Part shown: positions 24,201 to 32,600 of the stretch, piece after piece
Position numbering within the stretch: position 1 is the first letter of the stretch
Layout of the letters: each line of letters begins with the position of its first letter
Assembly: GCA_013396755.1 (NCBI GenBank)
Contig: VWZF01004007.1
Span: 125,492-189,491 of the forward strand
Direction: 5' to 3'
Source: Sclerurus mexicanus
Taxonomy: Eukaryota > Chordata > Aves > Passeriformes > Furnariidae
DNA: 64,000 bases
The notes under the pieces: generated by a model
The model's input: the letters and a program-made list of their open reading frames with translations, nothing else
Database searches by the model: none
What the model was told of the DNA's origin: nothing
Made by a program: the position numbers and the translations under genes

Positions 24201-27200
24201 ACTGTTCTGTTACTGCCTGTGTGACTCTAAAAGAAGAGTCTGGATTGGGATTCTGCCAAACATAATCTTCCCATGTGGATTCCTTCTTATCTTGTGGCTA
24301 AAATCCAGGCTTCCCATGCTGGTAAATTCATCTAGCTTTTATGAACCCAAAGCACCGTTGCTTCCACAGAAAAGGAAAATCTAAACAACCTCTATCTGTA
24401 ACACAGAATCTTGGTCACCAAAATTATTGCTCTGAGTGACAGCCTTGTGGAGGGGCTGGTGTGACATTCCTTTTTCCCTTTGATACAGAAAAGAGAAGGA
24501 AGTAACGTGGGGAGTTTCTATTACTGCAAGTAGCCCTTTTCTTTTACAACAGGTTTCTTTTTCAACAAACCTGTGTAAGATCCAAATACAAAGATATTTC
24601 CATTTTAGTAAGGCATACTGGTAATACAACAAAAGTTTGTTCTCAAACACCTTTCTGTGTTGACAAAAAGCGAAAGAAATGTTTCAATCTAGAGCAAATA
24701 AGCCAGGGCTTGCTGCTTGCTCTCTATTCAGCCTTCACTTTCCATATTTTTAAGGTGAAACTCTGCTATCTTTAAAGGTAGGTTTGTGTAGTTATACTTC
24801 TGCTGTGAGGTGATACAGCTCGGTGCTGTCCGTTCATCAGGTTCTTACGTGGTAGGGAGCTGTCAATACACCCATTGAGGCCTGAGCTTCAGGAGTCCTG
24901 ACTCACTGTGGGAAGCTCCTGGATATGTATCCTTCTGTGCTCTGGTTAAAATTGTACAAGGCCTTCTCTAAAACACCCTGCCAATTTTATAAACCAAGAT
25001 CAGAATTAGTCTTTTGGACTTGGTAGATAGGTGTGTATTTTAAAGTTATGAAGTTCTCCCTTGAATTGGGGATTATTTTCTGGGTTGCAGCTGTTAGCAT
25101 TGGTCTGTTTGGCTCCAAAGGCCAGTTGCTTTCCTCTTGTATGCCTCTTGCTGTGTCTGTCCTAGCAGGATATTTGCTCTGGACTGAGAAACTCCACCCT
25201 TTTTTGGAAAACTTTTTAAATAAAAAAGTATTGGTTTAACTTAATTTCTCAGAGTGTTGCTTATTTCCAAGGCCTTACAGCTTTGTACAGTAGGAATCCT
25301 CTTTGTGAGTGAACAAATCTAAATAAGTGTTTAAGAATTTATGCCAGCTGAAGGAGCTAGAAATGAGAAAAGCCTGAAAGCAACCAAATGAATGCAGAAG
25401 TAGTGCTGTACACACAAAGCTTTTGGATCTCAAGCTGGGATGTTTCTCTTCAAACAAACACATTGCCAACACTGTACATTTTATATAAGAGCCTTTTATC
25501 CTCAAACACTGTAGAGTGCTTTACAAAAAATATCCCAATGTTTACCAGGGGATGTGGCTCCCTGTGGAGAGAAAAGGACTGTGTTTCTAGTGACAGGCAA
25601 CTTGCACAACAGTGTAGCACAGAAAGGGAAAAATACTCCATCTAAAGAGAACCACTGTAGTGTGGATTTATCCAGACGCAGTGGGATTTGGACAGGATGC
25701 TTAAACTGGTGTTACTGCTGCTCCCTCTGCGAGCAGTACATCACTCTGCAGAGTCACACTGTGTTGGAGGTACTGTATGGTATTAACACAGGAAACTCCA
25801 CTGCCACTTTGGTACCTGCCTGGAGGTATGTAGGGTATGAGTGGTTACTTAGGCTGTGTGCAGGTGTTACTTGCCTGTCCTGGGCAGCATATCTATTAAA
25901 ACTAGTTTGGGGAAATTGGGTTTTTCAGAACACTGTTTCCCCTTTCTTTTCCATCAATTTTCACTGCTCTTACTGTAACATGTTGTGTACTTTGTGTGGA
26001 AGTGCTGCACAGCAGTGGAAAGTGACATTGTAAGGGTGTTCATGCATGCGGTGGCAGAGAACCTGTAGCAGTTGTAGTGTCTCATCAGCATACTATGGTA
26101 GTCAAAATCAGCCCAGGTTATATCAAACAGTATGAAATTTGGTGTGCACAGTCTAAAAAATGGATATTTTTCAATCTGGATGGATCACTCTAACTTCTAG
26201 GTTAGGGTATCCACCTACCTGGGTCTGTACTGGCAGGGGAGAGACAGAAAGTGAAGGCTCTGTTTTGAGAGATAGTGTCCCTCTGTGCAGAAGGGAGAAT
26301 TATTAGCATAAAAGGGAATGGTAGCAAAGAAGAGAAGGCACAACAATGCCTGACTGAAGAGAAAAGGTGAGAGAAAAAGGTTAATAAAAGGAAACATGGC
26401 AGTTATAGAAAGTGGACATGTTAAAAAAGGATGCACAGACAGTGCTCCTAAGATTGTGTAAAACTTCTTATTCAGGGCAGGGCTGGAGGACTGAGGAGAC
26501 TGAAGGATAATATAGGAAAGGGGTTGCTGTAGAATAGGCAGTACTCCCTGTATATGCTGTCAAGGAACATATTAATTGGAAAGAGGACTAGCATGTTCAT
26601 ATTTTACATTAGTTGTTTTCTGGAGTCCTACTTGCCTGGCCACTGCTAGAAAGGAATGGCTGACTCTTATTCTTTCCCTTCCTTTACTTTTTTGGTTTAT
26701 GTTGGGAAATTCCTGTCCTGTGAGATGGTCAACTAAGTATTTACATGCATGCTTAGTTTTAACAGATAAATAATAAATTCTGGTTGGTACTGAAGTATCT
26801 TATTCTGTAAAAACTGTTAGAAGTTGTGATTTTGTGATGAGCCCTCCAACCCCCCTCCTCTCAGCAAGTATCACTTCCCGAACCGCGTCAGTGCCGCTAG
26901 TGCCATCATTTGGCAGGAGATGCAGGGAATGCAGCCAGCAGCTTGCAGAAAAGCCAGAAAAAAGCCGGAGGCAGTGTTGTTTCCTTGTGGCATGCTCAGT
27001 TTCCACATGACTAGGACCAAAAGATCCAAGTTCATGTACCTCACAGGTCTCTCAGCAACTTATCCTCCTGTTGCCGAGGTGCTCTGCTGATTCAGGTGAC
27101 CTTTTAAATCCAATGCTTTTGGTGTATTGGGCAGCTCTTAATGCTTTTTGTTTTGCAGATACAAAGTGTTTCTCTTATCTGAAGTCATATTTAGAATCAC

Positions 27201-28579
27201 TGAAAGTAAAGAGCTACAGAGACTCCAGATATTTAGTTGGCCTCTGTTTTCAGTGGTAAAACAAGTAAAGTATTAATTCAGACCCCATTAGGTTTTTACT
27301 CTTAGTTATTTCTAAAAACCCACTCTTTTATTCATTATTTTTCTGTTATTTTTTGTTGATGCCATTGTTATATTTTTTTAGCTGCATATCTCTTAATGTC
27401 CAAGGAAGTGTTAATTTCTTAGATCTGTCTAGAAATTTACCCTTGTATACCATGGCCCATCTCTGACATTTCCTTTTGTGGTCAGGTCCAGTGTTTTAAG
27501 TGAGGAACAGATCTAGATTTGCAGAGCTCCACAAGTATATGGATGCTATTTTCATTGTGCAGAAAGATGGACCATGTATGGGAAGACCCTTGCAGTAAAG
27601 GAAAATAAGATGTAGTAGGGATTATTGGGCCAAGTCTGAAGCTAGAAATAAGAGTTGGAAAACTGTCTCCCTAGCCATTGGCTTGTTCCATGGACTATTA
27701 TTTGGAGCCATATCTCTAGTGCAAGGAATCCTTTTAAATGATTTGGGGTGAGGGAGAAGGGGGAGTAAATGGCATTAAATTGTCCTGTCACAGTGGAAGA
27801 ATCATTTTAGACAGTTTTTTGAGAGATAAAAGCTTCATTTTAATATGGTTATTTTTAGAAATAAGTGGACTAATGGACTGTCCAAGCATTTATTTGCAAA
27901 ACCAGTTTTGCACCAAGCTGAGATGGTGAAAGGTAGAACTTCCTGAAAGTTCAGCTGTAAAGGGTCCAGTAGGTTATTTGTTTATGTCAGGCTGTGAAGA
28001 AGGACAGTGAAGTGCTTTCATCTGGGAATTTGGAGATGTCTTGGTACAGGGGAACCTGAACCTTTTATGACAATTATTGATGGCAGCAGAATTATCTCCA
28101 GAGGCTTTGGCATTGTTATAGGTTATTATCTGAATTAGCAGATAATTAATGAGAAGTGTAGCCTAGCTTAAGTTGCTCATAGCTCCATACCTCTGTCAAG
28201 AAGGCTTCTCTCAGCAGAGGGGTGGGCACAAGACATTGAGACAGGGCAGAGGTCTGTTTCTGTTGCTACATATGCAAAACTAGTGGAAAGCAGAATGGAT
28301 ATGTTGATGTGAGCTGCAGCCTCGCTGCTGACTGCCGTGCACATGTACCCTGATGAAATACATTTTCCTTACAGCAATGGTGGCCTGGACCCATGGTCTG
28401 CAGGTGGGGTGACCCGGAACATCACCAGTTCCCTAGTGGCAATTGTGATCCCAGATGGAGCCCATCACCTGGACCTACGCAGCCGTAACCCTTTGGACCC
28501 CCAATCTGTACAGCAAGCTCGAGCCTTGGAAATCTGCCACATGAAGCAATGGATTGAAGAGGCCAGGCACAGTCACTGA
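92..28579 (+). CDS. PRCP: Lysosomal Pro-X carboxypeptidase (angiotensinase C), nine coding exons
   Basis: This is a serine peptidase of family S28. The family removes a C-terminal residue following proline, with known substrates angiotensin II/III, alpha-MSH and des-Arg9-bradykinin, and it is also linked to prekallikrein activation. It acts in lysosomes and at the cell surface. The nine exons (92-217, 16429-16569, 17622-17723, 18058-18239, 18949-19106, 19737-19909, 21756-21920, 23836-24023, 28375-28579) join without a frameshift to 479 residues; the human protein has 496. Seen in the translation: a signal peptide at about 1-16, nucleophile Ser165 in GGSYGG, Asp417 in GGLDPWS and His442 in DGAHHLD. 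The Asp-His spacing of 25 equals the human one. N-glycosylation sequons start at N51, N87, N119, N304, N323 and N427. Start 92 was chosen because the hydrophobic signal peptide begins there and a purine is at -3. The protein looks fully functional. Confidence 0.97.
590..695 (-). repeat. CR1 LINE 3' end fragment
   Basis: The plus strand reads as the reverse complement of an avian CR1 tail (gtgggttggaaggggcctt), followed by the usual GGCAG...CACC region. The fragment is GC-shifted and diverged. Confidence 0.75.
1102..1350 (-). repeat. CR1 LINE 3' fragment
   Basis: This reverse-complement CR1 begins at CATAGAATGATTTAGGTTGG and runs through the CCTGTTCCAAT and AACCTCTCCTGG blocks of the CR1 3' region. 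The wording (AAGTCCGACTGTTAACCCAGCACT) points to an older subfamily than the common chicken CR1. Confidence 0.85.
2740..2890. repeat. AT-rich low-complexity stretch
   Basis: The sequence is almost entirely A and T, with repeated TTTAAATA and ATATTTAA words. No gene feature is visible. Confidence 0.6.
4678..4720 (+). repeat. Three short copies of TTTTATGACAAT
   Basis: The word TTTTATGACAAT occurs three times within 43 bases, a small local duplication in intron 1. Confidence 0.8.
9571..9680 (-). repeat. CR1 LINE 3' end fragment
   Basis: The fragment starts AGAATCATAGACTC and continues with GTTGGAAAAGACCTTTAAGA and ATCAAGTCTGACTGTAAAC, the reverse complement of a CR1 tail similar to that at 1102-1350. 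Confidence 0.8.
9999..10690 (+). mobile_element. CR1 LINE fragment with decayed ORF2
   Basis: This is a sense-strand piece of CR1. The frame at 9987-10202 shows the reverse-transcriptase blocks SGIPQGSGLGPVLFNIF and LADDTK, after which a small deletion breaks the frame at about 10198. The remainder follows the CR1 C-terminal and 3' region (CACTTGGGTCACAACAACCC, GTCCAGGTGGCCAAGAAGG) up to GTTGTTTAGCCT. The 5' part and the 3' tail are missing, so it is an inactive remnant. Confidence 0.9.
13781..13946. repeat. T/G-rich simple repeat (GTTT-like)
   Basis: This is a long interrupted run of GTTT, TTTTG and GGTTT units. The short open frames across it are products of low complexity. Confidence 0.9.
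15698..15771. repeat. A/C-rich simple repeat (CAAA-like)
   Basis: Runs of AAAC, CCCCCAAA and ACAAAC make up the tract. It is roughly complementary to the T/G-rich tract at 15889-15976. Confidence 0.85.
15889..15976. repeat. T/G-rich simple repeat
   Basis: Runs of T broken by single G or GTG make up this tract, about 450 bases before PRCP exon 2. Confidence 0.85.
16429..16569 (+). CDS. PRCP: PRCP exon 2
   Basis: This exon encodes residues 43-89, starting with IDHFGF, which matches the VDHFGF start of the mature fold in mammals. It contains the family motif GNEGD (77-81) and sequons at N51 and N87. The acceptor is TTTATAG before 16429 and the donor is GTATGT at 16570; both junctions are phase 0. 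Confidence 0.96.
16570..17621 (+). other. PRCP: PRCP intron 2
   Basis: This is unique AT-rich intron sequence with no repeat or RNA gene that I recognise. A pyrimidine tract precedes the acceptor. Confidence 0.85.
17622..17723 (+). CDS. PRCP: PRCP exon 3
   Basis: This exon encodes residues 90-123, including the strongly conserved block EHRYYGES (107-114) and a sequon at N119. The acceptor is CCAACCAG and the donor GTAAGT at 17724; both junctions are phase 0. Confidence 0.96.
17724..18057 (+). other. PRCP: PRCP intron 3
   Basis: This is a short 334-base intron with nothing beyond the splice signals. Confidence 0.9.
18058..18239 (+). CDS. PRCP: PRCP exon 4: catalytic serine
   Basis: This exon encodes residues 124-183 and the first two bases of codon 184. 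It carries the nucleophile elbow GGSYGGM with Ser165. The acceptor is a pyrimidine-rich CTCTCAG and the donor is GTGAGT at 18240-18245. Confidence 0.96.
18240..18948 (+). other. PRCP: PRCP intron 4
   Basis: This 709-base intron is unique sequence with no recognisable element. Confidence 0.88.
18949..19106 (+). CDS. PRCP: PRCP exon 5
   Basis: This exon completes Gly184 and encodes residues through 236, including ALAASAPIWQF, the stretch following the nucleophile helix. It then enters the lid (SKS) domain with its conserved cysteines. The acceptor is CTTTGCAG and the donor GTAAGA at 19107; it ends with one base of codon 237. Confidence 0.96.
19107..19736 (+). other. PRCP: PRCP intron 5
   Basis: This 630-base intron contains one short CR1-like tail near 19486-19540. 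Nothing else is visible. Confidence 0.85.
19486..19540 (+). repeat. Short CR1 3' tail
   Basis: The words CTGGACTTGAAGATCT and AACCTAAGTGATTCTGTGA match the sense-strand CR1 tail. It is only about 55 bases long and diverged. Confidence 0.6.
19737..19909 (+). CDS. PRCP: PRCP exon 6
   Basis: This exon encodes residues 237-294 of the helical lid domain, including the conserved SETWVNLAMVDYPY and FLQPLPAWPI blocks. The acceptor is TTATTATAG and the donor GTAATT at 19910; it ends in phase 0. Confidence 0.96.
20365..20640 (-). mobile_element. Possible diverged LTR fragment
   Basis: This block differs in composition from the surrounding intron: a GC-rich start with CCCCTCAT repeats (20389-20412), then GAGAGAGTTTATTCACATGG, whose reverse complement contains AATAAA, then GGGTTAACTAAGGGCC. 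That arrangement resembles a minus-strand avian LTR (U5, R, U3). I could not find clear TG...CA ends or a target duplication, so the call is tentative. Confidence 0.35.
21238..21285 (+). repeat. Short CR1 3' tail
   Basis: TGGACTAGATGATTTTGG followed by TTTTCCAACCTTAATTATTC is the sense-strand CR1 3' end. Confidence 0.75.
21415..21462. repeat. AT-rich palindromic repeat
   Basis: The word TATTTATTAAATATTTAT is repeated with near self-complementarity. No function is apparent. Confidence 0.6.
21756..21920 (+). CDS. PRCP: PRCP exon 7
   Basis: This exon encodes residues 295-349 with sequons at N304 and N323 (NYT). The conserved LLLQNVFQAVN block is present. The acceptor is TTGTTGCAG and the donor GTATGC at 21921; both junctions are phase 0. 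Confidence 0.96.
22124..22839 (-). mobile_element. Solo LTR of an avian endogenous retrovirus (ERVL-like)
   Basis: The block is bounded on the plus strand by TGTTG (22124) and CAACA (22835-22839), short inverted termini typical of LTRs. On the minus strand it carries a TATA-like ACTATAAAAGTCC near 22705 and an AATAAA signal near 22163, both at the expected LTR positions. No internal gag, pol or env sequence adjoins it, so it is a solo LTR antisense to PRCP. A clear 5-base target duplication is not visible, consistent with age or slightly wrong ends. The ERVL-like label is from memory of avian LTRs. Confidence 0.65.
22482..22505. repeat. Short tandem duplication in the LTR
   Basis: ATTGAAGCAATT occurs twice in succession, probably replication slippage within the LTR. 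Confidence 0.7.
22985..23710 (+). mobile_element. CR1 LINE 3' fragment reaching the tail
   Basis: This sense-strand CR1 starts in the ORF2 C-terminal coding region (TATGAGGTTCAACAAGGCCA), passes through CCCAGGTGGCCAAGAAGG and CCTCTAATCCTGTGTTCAG, and continues into the untranslated 3' end with CTTTTCCAACCTAAATGATT. Its first ~400 bases are homologous to 10300-10690 in intron 1. It is 5'-truncated and inactive. Confidence 0.9.
23836..24023 (+). CDS. PRCP: PRCP exon 8
   Basis: This exon encodes residues 350-411 plus two bases of codon 412. It includes ACTEMVMP, DMFEP and WGVRPRPSW, typical of the region before the catalytic aspartate. The acceptor is TTTCTTTCAG and the donor GTGAGC at 24024. 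Confidence 0.96.
24024..28374 (+). other. PRCP: PRCP intron 8 (4.35 kb)
   Basis: This is unique sequence. The longest open frame (25554-26033) has no recognisable motif and sits in AT-balanced intron sequence, so I do not call it a gene. No clear CR1 or LTR was seen. Confidence 0.8.
28375..28579 (+). CDS. PRCP: PRCP exon 9: catalytic Asp and His, stop
   Basis: This exon encodes Ser412 to residue 479 and a TGA stop at 28577-28579. It carries Asp417 (LDPWS), sequon N427 and His442 (GAHHLDLR). The acceptor is TTCCTTACAG. The C-terminus is slightly shorter than in human. Confidence 0.96.
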
Positions 28580-29122
28580 AGTGGTACTGCAACAACTGTG
28601 GCTATTATACCTCTGTTGGCTTTGCTTGGAGTAGGGCCAGGCCTTACAAAATGTGGTCATTTGAGCATTTCCCTCCTGCTTCCTCACCTGCATTGCAGTG
28701 CTCACCATTGCTTGTGCCCATGCGAGAAGCAGGCAGCAGATGGATGGAGAGGATTCTCGGATGATAAACTTCAAAGTGCATGGATTGAGCTGCCTGCTCT
28801 GCCTTGCTTTCCTCTTCTGCTCTTCTCAAATACTGTACTTTACCATATAGTAACAGGTTCCTGCTCTAGGCTTGATGCCTTGCTCCTTGCTGTGCCGAGT
28901 GCTGGTATATACAGTGGATTAAATGGCAGTGCTGTTGCTAACACTCCTGCTGCCTCCACTGGGGTTGAATTTCAGACATCCTCAGCTGGTGAAGATAATG
29001 GGGAAACAGAAATCACATCTTAACTGTTCAGTGAAGAGGTGGTGAAGGCATGGGGAAGATGGCTGTGCTGTTTTTAAAGAAACTAAACAGCCCTTAGCCT
29101 TTGGAATCAGTTCTGGGAAAGA

Positions 29123-29128
29123 AATAAA
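29123..29128 (+). terminator. PRCP: Proximal poly(A) signal AATAAA (alternative)
   Basis: A canonical AATAAA lies about 540 bases after the stop and is followed by AT-rich sequence with no strong GT-rich element. It would give a shorter 3' UTR. Confidence 0.45.
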
Positions 29129-29578
29129 TATATAATTCTTTTCCTCCTTAGTTTTCATGCAGCTTATTAATCAGGTGGATTTTTGTATTCTGTTCTATAC
29201 TGAATGGTCAGGGCTGGGCCCAGACTCACTCTGTTCATAACTGGCTGAGCATGCACAATCTGCATCAGCATTTTATTTCTTCCTATGCTCTTTGTCCTGA
29301 TTTTAAAATATCTGTCACTGTGATGATGGTTGCCAAAGAAATATATATTTTGTGGGTATATTTTGTGTATGTGTATGTGTGTATCCCCCGCAAACACTTA
29401 GCTTTTTTAAATCAGGAAGCTTTTGAAGCTATTCTCTTGAAGAGCAAATGTGACACTTGTGCTGGCTAGATCTTATGAAGTGACAAATAATTGGGGCTGT
29501 GCCTCGTGTGGGTTCCTCCCTCCTCCCCAGTCTGTGTATTGTTCAAATTCTGCATGATCTGTTTGCTGATGGCTCTTC

Positions 29579-29584
29579 AATAAA
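29579..29584 (+). terminator. PRCP: Main poly(A) signal AATAAA of PRCP
   Basis: A canonical AATAAA lies 1.0 kb after the stop, with a T/G-rich stretch (TTGTTTGCTGG) about 20 bases downstream, the expected layout of a cleavage site. A further AATAAA exists at 30082-30087. Confidence 0.65.
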
Positions 29585-29605
29585 AGCCTTTTAAAAAAAA
29601 ATTGT

Positions 29606-32600
29606 TTGCTGGAGAAACTATTGAAAACAGAGAATGCAGCTATCCCCTTGGATCAGCCTAAAGCCTGATGCTGAGCTCACCAAGCCAGGTGCACTGAGCT
29701 TTCTGTAAGGCTTCCAAACCAGACAAACTACCCTGATTCATGAGACAGCATATTTGACATTAATAAATGGCTGGGGCAGTCCCCTCATTTTCCAGCTTTG
29801 GCTTCATTCACACTGCAGCCCTTCTTCAGAAAGGATTCTTTGCAGTTTAAAGAACAACTCCATTTTAGAAAGATTCAGGCTAGACTTCGTGTCCCCAGAC
29901 TCTTAAAATTCCATTTCTGTTGAAAAGTTTTCTCAGCTTTGATGATATGCCTGATAGTTGAGTATTTTCTGAAGACGCCAGGTGGCCTTTTCTGTTTCCA
30001 GTCTCCTCCCATCCTCTGCGAACAAAGCAAACCCAACACTGAATTTTTATCTTTTCAGACACTCCTGTGTATCTTCTTTCCAATAAAACGTCTTTTTCCT
30101 TGTCTTGTGTTAAACATGGCATTTGTGTTCAGACTCTGCATCTGAACCTCTTGTGCTTTGGAGCAAGGTAATTACTTATAAAGACTATAGAGAACAAGAC
30201 CAGAGAAGAACCACAGGGGTGAAGAAAGAGCTGTGTAGGATTTGCCTGAAAGCTGTTGATCACTTTTCCAATAGTTCCAGTTTTTGCTGTAAATATACTC
30301 CAGTCTCTCACTCATGGACTTTATAATGACATAATGTCCTTGATTTTTTTTTTAAATCAAATAAAAATTATTGGTTTTTTTAATCAAGTGGATTACAGTG
30401 AAGGTTTTAGAAATACTATTGTACCTTCTTAGATGTTAATTGATGTATGGTAATGTCCTGGTTTACTACAAGCCAAGGAATGAAACCTGTAAGACTAAAT
30501 ATAAAATTTGAGGATCAGAAATGGTTTAACTGAGCAAGCAAGAACCTCGTCCAACTGCTCCCATTGTTTGCTCAGAGCGCTTCTCCAAGTGCAAATTTTG
30601 GGATAAGCATTTCCATGTTGTATGGACAAAGACATGGGGATACTCATACACTGGGCTGTGAACAACCCAAATTAACAGCTACTCTATATTGTTAATCTGC
30701 TTGTGTCTTCTTTCTCCCCTGATAGTGAACTTACTGTCTCAGGAAATAGCTGCTGCTTTCTTGTTTGGAAACACTTTTTAGTTTCAACCAGCATAAGTAA
30801 TTTAAAATTTCATTCCTCTTTCCTTTCTCTTTTCACTCCTTTCATAAGCTGGAAAAGTTACCTTCAATAACACTTAAAACAACATGCAGTTTTTCAGCTC
30901 CAAGTTTTGTGAAATGATGTTTAAAACAAAAAATGGGTTCTGCGGGGCTTTGTTTATTTGTGGTTTTGTAAATAATCTATTCCATTCAGTTTCAGTCTGT
31001 GAGATAGATTTAAGTGCACTTTGGATCAGGTTCTTACTGCTTGTACCAACTTACGAATTAAGTGACTTGTTTTTATCTTATTTTTAGCTGATCTTACCTT
31101 TTAATTTTTTTCCCATCAACCCAAGTAGTTGAAACTTTAGGTCTCATTTATCTCAAATGTTCAGACTTCATCTTAAAATCTATGTACGAATCTCTGAATG
31201 CAACCAGGGGGCTGTTTTGTGGTTTGGCTACTTCAGCTAAATGTTGGCTCTCCTGTGTGTTTCATACAAGGGAGAACAAGTAGGGCCATGGCAAATGGTT
31301 GATTTATCTTTTCAGTCATATGATGATGGGCCATACTTCATCTAAAAGTTATTAAGTCCTTGGCATATGTCAGAAATTATTGGAATTTAAAATTGTATGT
31401 TTCCCACTCATTGGGAAAAATGCAGACGGAAAAAGAACTAATGCTTTCCCCAAGCATGAATCTTACTGGTGAACATGCAGTTTATGTTAATAAAAATGCA
31501 TTAAAATAATGAAATGTTGAGTTTCTGAAACTAGATTTTGTTTTGCAAGGATATAGATTTTTATCCTTTGGCAGATTCAAAGTTCTGCAAGTGACATTGT
31601 CTTGTTTGCACTTGACTCTCTTGGAGTGGGAGGAAAACTGGTCTTGGAAATCCTCGAGTTTGCACACATGGCAGTGAGGATGGCAGATGGTGAGTCTCTG
31701 CTCTCCTTTGGTAGTTTCTCGCTTCAGAGGTTTGGCTTTGTGATGAGGAGCAGGTGTATGAGCTGGTTGTTCTCCATAGGTGACCACAGTGAATGCAATC
31801 AAGCTACCTATAATGGGGAAAAGTCCATTTTCGCTTTGGAGGTTTGTTTCACTCCCAAGCAAGCACACACTTCACATGTCTGTGATGAGGAAGGTTGTGA
31901 GACAGGTCTGTAATGCAGTCCAGCCTAGCAAGATGTTTTAACTGAGCTATGCAGCCCAAAGTGTTAATAGGGCAGGGCTAAGGCTGCAGAGTCTTGGGAG
32001 GGAGCTAAATAGGTTCTGCGACTCATTTTCTTTATAGGATAATTTTAATTTTGAAGAGGATCAAATATTGCATCAACAAAGGAGAGTATAGAAAGGAAAG
32101 CTCCTCCTGGAGCATGGATTCCAAATTAAAGGGAAAGTGACAATCAAGTTTTGTCTCTCATGCTGTCTGCCCAGAAAGGATCTTGCAGACAAACATCAGT
32201 ATGCTTCAAATAAAGGGATTTTTTTTAGCCTCTGCTCTTAGAAAGGGTATTTAGCTGTTGTAAATCTAATCTCTAAAGAATCTTAAATGACCTAAAGAGT
32301 TTTCTGTATATTAAAGATTGCACATAGACACTCAGATATTTTAGCTCTTTGCAGGACTAATGGTGGAATCACTGTACCTTTCTGGCAGTCAGTAGGACAC
32401 TAAGTCCACTAAACATGGGATGGAAGAGCACAGGAGATTGTATACTCTGAGGTTCCATTTTTCACTCTTCCCTGTTGATTCAAAACATTATTGTTATACT
32501 GCAACTGGGGGCATGCATTTATGAAACCCTGTGTTTAGAGGAAAAATGAAAGATTTTTATGGTCATTTGAGCTTAAAATATGCCTGAAGTTGTTCAGACT

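Larger units (their letters stand above)
28580..29605 (+). other. PRCP: PRCP 3' UTR
   Basis: This is the non-coding end of the last exon, from the TGA stop to the probable cleavage region. Poly(A) signals lie at 29123 and 29579. An open frame at 28598-29023 is within the UTR and shows no protein-like features. Confidence 0.75.

Noticed and set aside
25554..26033. 159-residue open frame in PRCP intron 8
   Set aside because: No homology that I recognise, a cysteine- and leucine-rich random look, and no splice context apart from PRCP itself.
28598..29023. 141-residue open frame after the PRCP stop
   Set aside because: It lies within the 3' UTR of the last exon and shows no protein family features.
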